Below are positions 1 through 11,408 of a stretch of 64,000 nt of DNA, in pieces. How positions within the stretch are numbered: the stretch's first letter is position 1; every line of letters starts with the position of its first letter. The position numbers and the translations under genes were made by a program. Where the stretch lies: NCBI GenBank assembly GCA_001683735.1, contig LUGG01000017.1:1-64000 (forward strand), read 5' to 3'. Under the pieces are notes generated by a model that saw only the letters and a list, made by a program, of their open reading frames with translations, searched no databases and was not told where the DNA came from. The stretch is from Grifola frondosa (taxonomy: Eukaryota > Basidiomycota > Agaricomycetes > Polyporales > Grifolaceae).

Positions 1-130
1 GATTATGGCGGTGTAAATCCGGGGATATGAACTCGAAGTTACCGATAGTTCTTTAGATGTCATACTCAGTGTCGGTGTTCTCAGTTGGTCTGACTCCATG
101 AGACAACTTTCATTCAAGTGTATATGTTCA

Positions 131-1375
131 TTACTGACAGCCGGTCAAGCTGATGTCACAGGCCAGCCGGTCCCGGCCGGGATTGTAACTTGTTCCGTAG
201 TTACAGCCCGGCCGGGGTTCTGTATTTTCAGTCCGGCCGGATGTCACTCCGGAACATCTGTCTCCTTTTCGTCAGTCCGGCCGGTGCTCAGGTTCACAGC
301 CCGGCCGGATGCCAATCAGAGCAGGATGTGTCCATGATCAGTGTGCCCATGCCGGAGGGATGTCTGGTATAACACCTGTCCAGACAACGTTGGAGCACAC
401 CCCACCTATCTGGGATGACAGCCAACCTGCATGCCGAACGTCGGCATCAATACTGCCCTCAGCATGTTTGTTGTCCCGTTCAGCGAATATTGTTACTGTG
501 CAGCTGGAGTTCGTCGGTGGGCTAGGCCTTACATTCATAGTATATGTATGCCAATCGGAGCGGCACGGTGGGTCTGTGATTTGACAACAATAGGATAGAG
601 GTTACGACGGTCCGGTCTGATGTGATTTCGACAATAAAGAAGGCCTGTAAATTAACGGAAGAGATGTATTTATCCGGGATGAAAAATGAGTTGCACAGCA
701 CCCTTCTGCATCAGCGACTTCTTACATCGAAGTTATACGATCTGCCAAGTCGTCGCCCTACTCCGGTGACCATTTCCTGAATTCGTCATTCATGGGCCAC
801 CGGCCACCCATCAAAGTAGTACAGGATGCATTCCATTTGGAGCTAGAGAGCGACATAGAATGTACGGATGGGACTCATCTCCGGACCGGATCGGGACGGA
901 ACAACGCTTACCAAATAGAGGTGTTCATGAAGACCCCTTAATATCGTGAGAACCAACCGCAGGCAGTGGCTGTATTGATCTCCCCAATATTCACCTTGCA
1001 TCGTGTTCGTCTGAACCTGCTATCGGAATGTGCATTATATTCAGGAGCATGGGTGGAGTGTCGGACCGGAAAGAACTGTCCCGGAGTAGACATACGGACC
1101 GGGGCAGACATCCGGATGGAATGGTCATTCCGGAGTATAGGTTGACTGTCCGGATGACAAAGGCTATCACTGGTGTTCAAACAATGAGTCAAATGAGATC
1201 TTTGATGTCACAATATGAGTGGACATTGCAGCCCAATAAGTGGAAGAATGCTCAGAGCCTTCTGGCCGGACTGTAATCATGTACTCCGGCTGGACTGCAA
1301 ATACAGCAAGATGAACAGGTCCGGCCAGGTCCGGCTGGCCTGTGATAACAGCCTAAATTCGTACCTGGCTGGCCT
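131..1375. mobile_element. Small element with CCGGCCGG-rich inverted ends
   Basis: Both ends carry clusters of the palindromic word CCGGCCGG or close variants. On the left they lie near 173, 208, 233, 277 and 301; on the right the related CCGGCTGG/CCGGCCAGG words lie at 1263-1360. The right end read in reverse complement shares a stretch resembling TCACAGGCCAGCCGG with the left end (about 155-170 and 1338-1352), so the ends are inverted repeats. TCCGG words also recur at 1055-1160. The roughly 950 bases between hold no convincing gene. This fits a non-autonomous DNA transposon, but I could not define exact termini or a target-site duplication. Confidence 0.5.
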
Positions 1376-1522
1376 TTGGGCACAGCATATATGACTGAAT
1401 GGGCTCGCATAGCTTACCAATGAACACTCACAGCAAGAGCATCACAAATCTGGAACGTGAAATGCTGTGCCTCTGCTTCCTCTGTTATAAGAGCTATTAG
1501 TGTGTTGTGGGGACCTTGTGAG

Positions 1523-2487
1523 CTATAAGATCATACCTAGGGTGCCACGATCCTTCATATATTGCAAAAGGTCACCACCCCCACCAACTCTAGCACAAGA
1601 TCTAGGCTCAATAGCTCGTCAGAAAGCTCAGAGAGAGAAAACCAGTAGGACACACATATATCTGATACCTCAAAAAAGACCTCTTTTAATCTACATATAT
1701 GCGGATGCTTGAGCTCCATCATGATTACGATCTCTCTTGCATGCTGGTTGCGCTCCGATGCCAATGTGTTTGGTCCGTTGAACCGTTGAGTGAGCCTTGA
1801 GCATATTATCTTCACAGCATACCATCGCTGCTCGGCGTGATGATGTGCCTTGAGCACAACTCCGTACGCACCCCTTCCTATCTCACCATGCAATGTATAA
1901 TTCTCGTACAGCGCACGGCAGCGAGAGTTTCGGATCGCAGAGTGATGTCTAAATATATACCCTGCCTTTACACGTGAGCAAGCAATGAACAATAAGACAT
2001 TTTCTGCCGACGCACCGCAGTTTGTATCCTCACTGTCCGGAGAAGGTGCGCCAAGTGCTACTTTGCTCCCGTCTTGCAATTGCACAGACTTTCCCTTCCC
2101 GATGAGTACCCCGTTGAACTGTAATATAAATTGAGATAATGAGCATAAGGACAATAGGAAAACGAACAAAGGTGCCATTGCTGGAAGTGTCGAGGAGGGT
2201 GACGGAAGAATTGACCGTCTCCAATCCGTCCCACAAAAAACTGCAGTGGTGATTGCCTTGAAAAGAAAGGAGTAAATCGGCTAGCGGACAGCTGATGAGG
2301 TCGGTACTCACTGATAGTTCCGTTCTGATCTAACACAATGTCATTCCCAACACGGCTGCGTCCAATTCGGTAGGATTTCTTCCCAATGAGGAAGTCAATC
2401 CGACGCGAAGTTGAGTCGGGGCTTGTAGGCTGAAGACTGCCCCAAAGGTGGCTGTCTAGATCCTGCACGTCGCATGCATCATGCAGG
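1523..2487 (-). pseudogene. FHA-domain checkpoint kinase (Chk2/Rad53/Cds1-like), truncated
   Basis: Reading the minus strand, an FHA domain appears first: IGKKSYRIGRSRVGND, then TISNHHC and TSSNGTF, the phosphothreonine-binding loops of Rad53/Chk2-type FHA domains. Two short introns restore this frame; the second is about 2119-2167. A kinase domain follows with a glycine loop (GRGAYGVV), the ATP-binding lysine (YAVKII) and the helix-C glutamate region. The frame then breaks in a G-run near 1572: LELV continues as VVT, whereas one extra G would give the kinase-like GGGDLLQYM. Nothing after subdomain V is present, so the catalytic HRD and DFG motifs are missing. The family acts in the DNA-damage checkpoint; this copy cannot encode a working kinase. 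Confidence 0.75.
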
Positions 2488-2659
2488 ACGTAGTTCTGAG
2501 AAGGCGAGAATGTATCTTGTAGGAGGTCAAAAATGTGCGTAGCGCAGGACGAAAATCGACGGGGAGAGTATCTAACAGGTGCGCGACAGGAAGAAGCCGG
2601 CGAAAATGAGCCACGAGTAGCCCCAGATTGCGCGCATGTACCGTCTTCGCGGAGCATAC

Positions 2660-3378
2660 TTCATCAAGCCTCCGTGCGATCAGATAAGTAGTCACGCAGG
2701 CGGACAACACACGCCAAAAGATCATTCGATAATCACAAACGTGTCGGCCTTTTTGGCTCGCTATGTCCACAGTACTACTATTCTGGCCCGCAAGGCCCAG
2801 CGCGAATACTCATCGGTGCCGGAGATGTTCTGTGAGGCAGAACATTCGCTATTCGGAACATTTGCTACTTGAGATATTTGCTATTTGGCGAATATACGCT
2901 GGTTTAAAATTATGCGGGACTACCGCTGCTTCACCTCGCGGGTTACTGTGACAACAACCTATCAGACTCTCATGACAAGCAAAGAACGACCATCACTTCA
3001 GGTGGCGAGAAATTTGGCACTCCAAGGTTTGGCTTACCCACGATGGCTGCCTCTTCTTCTCAGTGAGGATCAGCCTCCTTCCGTCTTCACGCTCATATCC
3101 GAGTGGGATGCACTTCCACCGGCGCGGCAGACCTCTCTCCTGCGCCCATATCCAAATTTGGCATTGAGACTTCGTTCGATGACAAAATAAATCGCCAAGC
3201 TTGAGATCTGAGTGAGCTGACAGATCTGGAGGGACCTCAAGAAGGGACGAGGATTCAGACTCAAACCATGCCGTTACAGGCTTCTCGCCTTCTTTGTATT
3301 TCCCTTTGCTGTCAGGGCATCCTTCACGTGCCGGATATACTACCAAAAGTTGAGAAATCATACAAAATGATGAAGATT
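2660..3378. other. No gene recognised
   Basis: Several ORFs of 60-130 residues overlap here on both strands, but none has family motifs or a consistent exon series. A minus-strand frame at 2993-3382 could be the 3' tail of the Ser/Pro-rich ORF next to it. Confidence 0.4.
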
Positions 3379-3852
3379 TCAACTGACAATGGTCGTGTTT
3401 GCTTGGGTACGAGACTCGAAAAGAGGGGGACCTGTGGAGGTAAAGCTTGAAGTTCTCGAGATCGAATTCGATCGTCTAGTAGTGCGGGGATGCGCAACGG
3501 CCAGCGGAGGTGTGGATTTACTTGGCGGCGAAGCGGAAGCAGCCACCTGGGTGGGCGTTGCCGATTGGCGGAGGCGGGCTCGTGTAGAGATGGGGGAAGC
3601 AGGTACGGAAAGAGGGGTAACAAAGCGCTCTTCTGGCCATGAGAAAGATGCATCCTGCAACACTGGAGATAATGATTGAGATCCTGGTGCTGCAGGCAGT
3701 GCAGGCCGAGATTCGTGTGCTGATGGTCGATCCTGACGGGCTGATGGCTTGGATTCGGCACTCGCAGATACAGCTGGACCCCGACGCTCAACTTCAGAAT
3801 GGCTAGTAAACTTGATACCTCGACCGGACATCCCTGGAGAACTGAACAACAA
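3379..3852 (-). CDS. Hypothetical Ser/Pro/Arg-rich protein fragment
   Basis: This 157-residue open frame is low in complexity and rich in Ser, Pro, Ala and Arg (for example RTTRRSNSISRTSSF), as in disordered fungal cytosolic tails. No catalytic or binding motif is visible. It lies just downstream of the membrane-anchored ORF at 3885-4166 on the same strand. A GT..AG pair at about 3834-3897 exists between them, but splicing there does not keep both frames, so I cannot show that they are one gene. It may be a decayed gene half. The product is unknown. Confidence 0.35.
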   Translation of the reverse strand: MLFSSPGMSGRGIKFTSHSEVERRGPAVSASAESKPSARQDRPSAHESRPALPAAPGSQSLSPVLQDASFSWPEERFVTPLSVPASPISTRARLRQSATPTQVAASASPPSKSTPPLAVAHPRTTRRSNSISRTSSFTSTGPPLFESRTQANTTIVS

Positions 3853-3884
3853 GATATCAGCTCTACCAATTTGCGATTAAACTA

Positions 3885-4166
3885 CTATTGCCCATACCTT
3901 TGGTCATTTGCCGCATAGCCATTGAATTTGCGTAGTATAGTCGGTTCAGCTCGTACATCACCCCGTGGTGGAGAGGGCGCAGCAAATTCGAGATACGTAA
4001 TTTTGCCTGGTTGAATTTGTGCACTGGCAGAAAAGGTATAATTGGCGAACCGCTGTTTATTGCGCGGGAGACGACCAGAAGTGTGATTTCTCCACTTCAA
4101 GATGCCCGCACCGCAGAGCAGGAGGCAAACGACACAGATGTCGAACCAGTGTGATGTGAAGTACAT
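3885..4166 (-). CDS. Hypothetical single-pass membrane protein fragment
   Basis: The predicted 93-residue peptide starts with about ten residues and then one hydrophobic stretch (WFDICVVCLLLCGAGIL), followed by a basic, polar segment. This suggests an N-terminal anchor. No family is recognised. It could be the first exon of a gene continuing into the Ser/Pro-rich frame at 3379-3852, though the splice tried there is out of frame. Confidence 0.35.
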   Translation of the reverse strand: MYFTSHWFDICVVCLLLCGAGILKWRNHTSGRLPRNKQRFANYTFSASAQIQPGKITYLEFAAPSPPRGDVRAEPTILRKFNGYAANDQRYGQ

Positions 4167-4499
4167 TCAAAAGGGATGGCGCGGTGAATAGCAGCTAACG
4201 GTGCGATGAACTGCGATGAAATGCGATGAACTCCGACCGGCAACAATACTTCCGCGAACAACTCTGCAGGCGCCTCGAGCACTTCATTCAGCTGGTCGCC
4301 GTAATTCTAAGTCTTTCAAATCTCACTCTTAAGCTTACAGTCTCATGCACAATGTCCGGCATCTGCTCCCTCCCCCATCGCTCTGCTGTGCTGACGACTG
4401 CATGGCGCCGTTATCATTTCTACAAACTGCTACCTCCAACCCATCAGCGTGTCCCCTTCGCCGTCCCTCCATGGTGGCTCCTCGCGCGGACGAGGCTGA

Positions 4500-5110
4500 T
4501 CTCAACGTGCAGTCCATCTCGCCCATCTCCGTCGTCATCTGCAACTTCTACCCCTTCATCTTCACCATTGCCTAACCAGGTTGCACCGGGCCTCGCTGAT
4601 GCCGTTGAGATCGACGTTGCTTCGGGCCGCTGCAAAGAATCATGCTCGTGTGTCAGTCAGGCAATCCGCAGCAAGCTTGCGCTGAAGGCATTTGTATTGA
4701 CCTTTCGTACACTCCCGCTGCGATCGAGACGCGTCAGGTCTACGGCATCCACATACAGCAGAAGCTTGTCACCAAAAACAAGGAGATACGCATCCCGGCT
4801 GACGTTCCCGTATATCGTTTCTGACCAACATCCTGCGGCCTGCCAGCTCACTTACCTAGGTGCAGACGGACGTGAACGTGGCGACGCTCGCGCTCAAGTA
4901 CACGTAGTCACATAGCGTTGTGTACGCCTACCGCGACGCGACGATGATGGGCATCGGTGCTGGTGAACAGTCGCACATGCACCGCACGTGGCTCGCAGGG
5001 ACGAAGGCCAGACCTGTGGCCCGCGCGCGCATACTCGATCATGGTGCGGTCCTCCGGATCGCGCACCTCGGTGGCTGCATGGAAGTACTCATCCGTAGCG
5101 ACATATGGTG
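4500..5110 (+). pseudogene. Remnant of AICAR transformylase/IMP cyclohydrolase (ADE16/17, purH family)
   Basis: Pieces of the bifunctional purine-biosynthesis enzyme appear in order but in different frames. ISVVICNFYPF matches the IMP-cyclohydrolase N-terminal region. LRAAAKNHARVSV and SKLALKAF match the segments leading to the inter-domain region. VNVATLALKYT and MGIGAGEQSHMHRTWLAG match the conserved AICAR-transformylase segment, whose usual form is IGIGAGQQSRIHC. The frame changes at least three times and stops lie between pieces, so no enzyme can be made. The full family is close to 600 residues; only about a third is represented. A functional copy is presumably elsewhere in the genome. 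Confidence 0.75.
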
Positions 5111-7180
5111 CACGGACGGGATGTGGCAGAACATGAGTGGTTTCTCTTCTTATGTTGTTCGCGTATGAAACCGTGCTGATGCTGTGCGCATGCAATTCAA
5201 CATGCCCATGCAGCTCGTGCAAAAGTGCGCTCGCTCCCCTTTCCCGTTTTTGCGTTCTCGACATAGCAGAGACGATATCCCTACTCCCACCATTACCCAA
5301 ATATCACCCAACTATCTCGCCGGTCTACCCTCGAGCTTCGGTTCTCCATACATATCCACTCCCTCCCCCAGCAGGAACACGTTTGATGCCACCTATAGCA
5401 CATTGTCGCCGTCCACCACGCGCCCGCTCTCCTCAGCTGGCACGCTGCTCAAGTTGGTCGTCTCCACCATTACCACGTCCGAGTGCCCCACTTCGCGTGC
5501 GACATGACAAGGATATAGACGAAGACTGTCACACTACGCTAGACATCTGCGCGGAGCCACGGTCACTGGGTGCTCGGTGAGCTGCTGCACAGCGAGCTTC
5601 GTCCGTGTGCTACTTCATCAAGACGTGCCTGATCGTTGCGGGCACGGCGGGCTGCACGGACGTGCTCGAATTCGAGCCGCGCAAACCCGCGGTCATCACG
5701 ACCGACAAGGCGGAGTACTGGCTTGCGCTGGGGAGGTACACGGAGCAGCGCGAGGGCGCGCTCAGGAGCAAGAGCCACAGTCCGTGGCGCCGTCCGGGCG
5801 CGGCTGAGCCTGAGCAGCTACCGTCCCCGCTGCGGAGCCCTGCACAGAGGGCGGAACGCGGGCACACACCATCGACGAGCATCCTGCCGCGCGCCGCGCG
5901 AAGATGAAGGAGAGAGGAGAGGTTGCGGACGCCGTGGAGAGCTGAAAAAACATGTGATGAAGCTTGAGAAGGACCACATCCTACTCCTCGACTAGCTCGG
6001 ATTACAAAACACCGCTTATGCGGGGGCGCGAGAGGAACTGCGCTGCCTTCTTTGGAGGCCACCCGGCTGCAAACACATGTGTACATAGGATATGCGTATG
6101 CCGTACGTAGGTACCACGAATGCCACGGTGCATCCTTGCGCGCGGGAAGCAGAGAGCTCCCGCACACCTCAATCCAACGTCGGATGCCGACCGCTTCCCA
6201 TGTCATAGTGGCACTCGCCGCGCAGGGTCTGGACGGGTGCGCATTTCCGCTGGCAAAACGCACGATGCGCAACCAGAAGTGTGGGTGCACGTCGTGCCGC
6301 CGCGTCTGCACCCGCGCCGTGGATTCGAGATTTGAGGAGCGGCCGTGGTGCACACATGCGCGCACAGCGCTCATGCTGGGCCTGCTCTGCGTTCCGCATG
6401 CCCTCCGAAGCAGCACGCATCCCCACGTCCCTCTGGCCCCCAGCCTTATCCCTCCCGCATACCCTCGGAGGAGACGCGGACAGATGTACCAGTATCTTTG
6501 TTGATTCTGCCGGTGTGCTCACCTGTTTGTCTCGCTCTCACTCCTTACGTATGAACTTGCCACGCTCGCAGCTACGTAGCATAGGGTAGCATTTCGGATG
6601 GCGGGGCATGTCCAAGTCTCGCAATTAAGAAATATGAAAGACGGAAATTATGAGTAGTGAGGCAGGATGAACGTATAAATGCTATTGCCAGGCCCACCCC
6701 ACAGATTGAGGACAACATATGTAGCTGCAAGAATGCATAGAACCAATGGCCAGCTACGCCAACAAGCCAGGCTCTGCAAGCAAACATGATGAACATGCGA
6801 TGAAAAGACAATGAAAGGACATGCATACATACATGAGAGGCCACTGGATGGAGAGGCCTTGGAAGTCGCTTCGCGCGAGGATAATTGGATGACCGGCGAA
6901 GGCCTAGAAGTTGTTATGTGCAATTAATCTTCATTAATGACCAGTGATAGGCCGCTCACGAAGTTCCTGCGCCTTCCATATGATTACAGAGGAAGAGTGA
7001 GCAGCGGCGTCTTTAGGAGCGGGAACAGGATGACTCATGACACCCGTCGCAATGAGGAATTGATCAGAAGATGTATTATAGTGAGCCTGTACAAATGGTC
7101 AGTGTGCAGATGGCGCAGATACTGACTGTTCATACTGCGACTGATAGCACTCTAGCTTGTTCTAGCAACAAATTGCATCA
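5111..7180. other. GC-rich degenerate region without a supported gene
   Basis: Open frames crowd this stretch because it is GC-rich, and they overlap on both strands. A plus-strand piece near 5605-5770 (including KPAVITTDKAEYWLALGRYTEQ) looks protein-like and may be a fragment of an unidentified gene, but its neighbours change frame. From about 6600 to 7180 the composition becomes ordinary and I see nothing coding. Confidence 0.4.
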
Positions 7181-7185
7181 GCTAG

Positions 7186-8273
7186 CTTAACACATAGAGA
7201 CAGATGTGATGCGCACTAGAGAGGAGGAGGCTGTGGAGTTTTTTCCCGGATTCAACATCCCACAAATGAACCTCTCCCACTGTGCTTCCTCCAATAATGG
7301 CATGGCCACCATGTATAAACAAAACTGGAGTTGGATATTTCTCGCCCATCGCGTGAGTAAACGAGCCAGCTGGTACCTCGGAGTCCATTGAGTATACATC
7401 AAACCCGGTTAGCATGTTTGAGATCGCAACAAGTTTGCCATTGATAGATAGACTTGCATCAGCTCTGGGATTCTGATGAGTCGTAACACAGCAAAATCAT
7501 GCAAAAAGGGATACATCTGGCCGTTGAGCGGAATGGTGCGAATTCTGCTCCATGTTTTAGTCTCCAGCAAACTATTTAAAATGCATTGTCATGAGAGCCA
7601 CACTGACATGCCGGATCACTTACAGAATTCCGTGGTTCATGTAGGTGACCATAAGTAGCGAAGGATGTTGCTCCGACAAGGTCCAATGGATACTTGTCAC
7701 CAGGACCTCTCGGAATTTGTTGTATGAGCTTTTCGGTGGCTCCCCAATGTCTGCCTCTTGATACCATGGCCCTACGCCAAAATTCATGTCAGAGCCAACG
7801 TAACTATGCATCATGCTATCACCAACCATCAGCATCCCTGCGCCATACACGAAGCTCGTTATGAGCACCCGAGGCGAGGCGAGATCTGTCCTTAATTGCA
7901 AGGCACTCAACTGGGCATGTGTGAGCCCAGAAACCTGTGACGTTTATGGTATCCTAAAAATTTGTTTGAGTTCATTGCATTTAGTTATAAATCGACTGTC
8001 TAACTTGAAATATCGAAAGCAGCGCAATGGTCCCATCTTTCATCCCGCAAAGAATACTGTTGTCTTTGATAGGAACCCAAGATAATGACAGGACTGGACT
8101 GTTGCTCCGATAGACATGCAAAAGTCGGCCACCATGCACTTGCCATACACAGATTCTTCCATCCAGCCCGGCAGTGGTGAGGTGTGTGTTCCGCTCGGGC
8201 TAAAGCTAACAGCAGTTATCCCGTCTGTATGGCCATTCTTAAGGTGTGTAGACTCTTGATATCGAAGAGGCAT
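7186..8273 (-). pseudogene. WD40-repeat protein, frameshifted
   Basis: Read on the minus strand, exons encode WD40 blades. The first is NGHTDGITAVSFSPSGTH; after a frame change comes TTAGLDGRICVWQVHGGRL. Further blades include MVTYMNHGIL (about 7620-7910) and STVGEVHLWDVESGKKL (about 7206-7300). WD40 proteins form beta-propellers used as docking platforms; no catalytic domain is attached here. The break after SPSGTH sits in a CA-dinucleotide run near 8183-8190: removing two bases joins the blade, so a CA slippage of +2 probably disabled the gene. Intron-like GT..AG gaps separate the other blades. Whether the 5' end at 8273 is complete is unknown. Confidence 0.7.
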
Positions 8274-8482
8274 TATGGTGCAAAGCTGAAGTCGGTGCTA
8301 ACAAGCGCGACACTTTGTATTTGTCTGTATTTATTCGGGCGCAATGTCGCATGCCTGATTGCCTTCGACAAGGACAACCAGCGACCACCAACTCACTATT
8401 CATAATTTCAGCTCCTTCAATGCTAAAATCCCTTTTTTCTGTGTTTTCGGCCACCTGTGGACACTTCTTGTCCTTAGCCATT

Positions 8483-9817
8483 ATGGCACCCAAACCAAGT
8501 TCCACCGTGGCAGCAAGCACAACCTCAAATCAAGCTGAAGAAATCGCACCCGCGATACATCCCGAAGCCTCCAATGAATCTACGAACCTTTCCTGTACTT
8601 CCCAGAATGTGAGTGAAGAGTCATATTTCATGAGCAACGCCCTGAATCAAGGTTGTCCTCCAAAGCTTACGGATGCGACCCCTGCGTCCTCGTCGTCGCT
8701 ACACGTGACTCAAGTTCCTGCAACCAATGATTGCGCGTCGTATTTGGTATCGGTGCGAGACCAACATGCTCGGTATATGCTGCACACGCATCATATCAAA
8801 GTCCGCGACTTCGCATATGAGAGCACGTTGCCTCCCGTCATCCCCGTGCGTCGCAAAATGGAAGCGGGACCAAGGCCTTTGAAGCGCACGAGAGCATATT
8901 TCGAGCCAGATCCCGACGTCCAGACGACTTACTATACCGACTCCGATGCGACCGATCCAAGTCAGGGCGAGCGTGTCACTAAGAAGCTGAAAACATGCTC
9001 GCGGAGGTCTTTGGAGCCCGTATATACTGCTTTGCAGATGCCTGTTTTTCATGTAACGACGCCCGGCGTGTTCTATGCGCCTAGAACCCAACCTTCTGCA
9101 ACTGCAGCTTGCGCCGATGCTCGGATTCCCGTCGTGCTCACAAAGGCATCCTCTACTCGGGCTGCACCCCTGAGCATAGATGTTGAGTGTTCGCAGGGCA
9201 TGCGCCAGGATTCCGAGCCGTGGATAGACACACCACCAGTTTCACCCGGGGGGTCGTTTCTCGTGCCCGTGGCCGATTCCATTCCACCTCTGCAGTTCGG
9301 TGAAACATCACAGCAGCCTCTACCTGTGGCGGCCGTGACCATGTCACAGCTTGCCTTTTTGCCAGAACACTCACAGACCCGCCCGCAATTGGATTTTCCT
9401 CAAGCTTCGGCGCAGTCAAACACCCTCCCCTTCGCGCAGTGTGGCTGCTTCCCTTCTGCAGAGTTTCGAGCACCGTCTGCGTCTCCTTGTCCACCTCCCC
9501 ACTGCAGCCCACCTCCCCGTTGCAGTCCCCGTTGCAGTCCCCGATATCCCTCGAGGTGTCCGACGCGGAAGAATTTGCGGCGTGAGCCCCTCGACATCTC
9601 TGCTGCAGACTCGGCGGTCGCTGAAGGCTCGGCAGCTCGCTACAATACGCGCAGCAGAGCTGTGGCGTCGACCACTCGGGGTCTCAGTGATCCCCGCATG
9701 CCACAAGGCCGCATTGGGCTGCGTCAGTCGAGGCAGTCTCTGCTAAGAAGTCGGAAGCGTTCAAGTTTAAGGCCGTCTTCCAAGTCAAAGCCAGTTTCGA
9801 AGAAGAGTCAAAGATGA
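8483..9817 (+). CDS. Hypothetical Ser/Pro-rich basic protein
   Basis: This is a long uninterrupted frame; the ATG at 8483 (MAPKPSST) is preferred over the in-frame ATG at 8315, which would add a poorly conserved-looking leader. The 444-residue product is rich in Ser, Pro, Thr and Ala. It has a short basic patch (RRKMEAGPRPLKRTR), an acidic stretch (TYYTDSDATD), a cysteine-bearing mini-repeat near residue 355 (CSPPPRCSPRCSPR) and a strongly basic C-terminus. It looks like a disordered nuclear protein, but that is inference. It runs opposite to the WD40 remnant, whose 5' end it nearly touches. No family recognised. Confidence 0.55.
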   Translation: MAPKPSSTVAASTTSNQAEEIAPAIHPEASNESTNLSCTSQNVSEESYFMSNALNQGCPPKLTDATPASSSSLHVTQVPATNDCASYLVSVRDQHARYMLHTHHIKVRDFAYESTLPPVIPVRRKMEAGPRPLKRTRAYFEPDPDVQTTYYTDSDATDPSQGERVTKKLKTCSRRSLEPVYTALQMPVFHVTTPGVFYAPRTQPSATAACADARIPVVLTKASSTRAAPLSIDVECSQGMRQDSEPWIDTPPVSPGGSFLVPVADSIPPLQFGETSQQPLPVAAVTMSQLAFLPEHSQTRPQLDFPQASAQSNTLPFAQCGCFPSAEFRAPSASPCPPPHCSPPPRCSPRCSPRYPSRCPTRKNLRREPLDISAADSAVAEGSAARYNTRSRAVASTTRGLSDPRMPQGRIGLRQSRQSLLRSRKRSSLRPSSKSKPVSKKSQR

Positions 9818-10179
9818 ATACGCTTGCTCACGAGGTTGTCTGCGAGGTCCGGGCTCAAGATTCGGTTGAGGGAGATATCGGACATTAGGATTCCGGCGGG
9901 AGGTGTGCATTACATGCAGGCTGATCCTACATTATTGCCCTAGGTGGTAACCATTGCTATCTATTGTTGCTGGTGGCAAACTCGGCCAACATCGAAGCAG
10001 CACCCCTAGGTATCTCTTCAGAGATAACCCCGTGCGAGCCTCATTCGCGTCAGCTTGACAACTCACCTTGAGTCGTTTTGATTCGATTCCTCTTCAACGC
10101 AATGCGGTGCTGAGCAAGGTTACAATATTTTTCGATTTCTGTATGGTGCCGACGGGAAGCACGCTGCTCTCATTCATCA
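9818..10179. other. Intergenic, nothing recognised
   Basis: No ORF, repeat or RNA signal is evident between the hypothetical protein and the zinc-cluster gene. Confidence 0.5.
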
Positions 10180-11408
10180 ATGTTCCAAAAGCAGTCAAGT
10201 TATGATCTCCGGCGGCGTTTGGAGGTTGTACAAGCGTTACTCTCCCCTGAGGTGTCCGCCGCGCAGGCTTTTACTCCCATCGACCGACTGACGCCTCAAA
10301 CCTCAATGAGTAGTTCGCGCGTCAGGCGTGATCTCCGATTCGGATTCAGCTGCGAGCATGGACCTGTATGTAATCTCGTTGGTACTTGTTCTCACCAAAC
10401 TCCTTCGTATTCCTCCCTTCAGGATGATCAGCCAGCCAAGTCATTCAGTCAGTATGGTTAAGCTTCTCATCTGACGCTTCTGACTCATGCATTTAATCTA
10501 GTTCTATAGCGACCCCGACTCGTATGGAATACTTCCAGTCACCACCGCGTTTCGATGCGACTCAGAATCTATGTCTGAATCGCTGAGCCTCCCCTCCTCT
10601 CCCGTTGAATCCAGCATTCATAGCACATGGATGCCTTCAACTCAGCATTATCGTGACTAGACGCTTACAGCATTAGTACTTCCATAACCTGAGGCGCCGC
10701 TCAAACCCACGCACGAACCTTCCCCTCCATATGTAGACTCCCTCCGCCCGCCAGAAGGATGTACCATGCTGAGCGTGCTGGCTACCCCTTCTCCCGCACG
10801 ACGCCCACGAGGGCGCCCGAGGAAGAAGCTTGTCCCAGCGTCAGGTGCGCTGTCGGGCGTGGACTGCTCATACCCTCCTGTTCCATCGCTGCGGCCGCTG
10901 CTCCTGCGCGAGACAGAAGGCACCTCCCTCCCCTCAAACATGACTAGTCCCCAAGTGGGCTCTTCGAAGTTGAAAATTGCATGCTTCTTTTGTAGGAAGC
11001 GTAAGATCTTGTGCCAGTCTGCCAATTTGATACTGGAGGGCCAGATTTGCTGGTAAGCTAAATAATTCTAAGCATGGTGAGGAAAACTTGAGCTTATGTT
11101 ATGGGTGGCAGCGAATGCTTGAAGCGCAATCTTGTTTGCGAGTATCCGAAGAACTTTCATCGTCAAGCGCTACAACAATCCCAGTATCACATTGAAACGC
11201 CACCCGAGGCCTTCTGCGGAAGGCAGAACTGATGCTGCGGCTGGCGGAAACATCGATTCGGGCTCGAGGTATGCATCCTAGATTTTCTGCACACCTGCGG
11301 CGTTCGAGCTAAGTGCGTCTCTGATTATGTTGAACTCACAGAATGTGGCTGGAAGAAAGCCTGACGAGGAAGTTCACCGGAGGGCGATTAGACCAATGGA
11401 GAAATTAG
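10180..11408 (+). CDS. AT-hook and Zn(II)2Cys6 transcription-factor-like protein
   Basis: Exons in the plus orientation give an N-terminal disordered part, then an AT-hook-like RRPRGRPRKK (near 10800), then a zinc binuclear cluster. The first half reads KIACFFCRKRKILC. An intron begins GTAAGC at about 11053, and the exon after it continues CCECLKRNLVCEYPK. Together these give six cysteines with C-x2-C-x6-C ... C-x2-C-x6-C spacing, the fungal Gal4-type DNA-binding fold. Downstream of CEYPK the frame that looks conserved (KRHPRPSAEG) is shifted relative to the cluster, so a small frameshift may be present. No fungal_trans middle-homology domain is seen; it belongs to the short Agaricomycete zinc-cluster proteins. 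The 5' start is uncertain. Confidence 0.6.

Noticed and set aside
5563..6590. Several overlapping long ORFs on both strands
   Set aside because: GC-rich sequence leaves all frames open by chance; no consistent motif or splicing.
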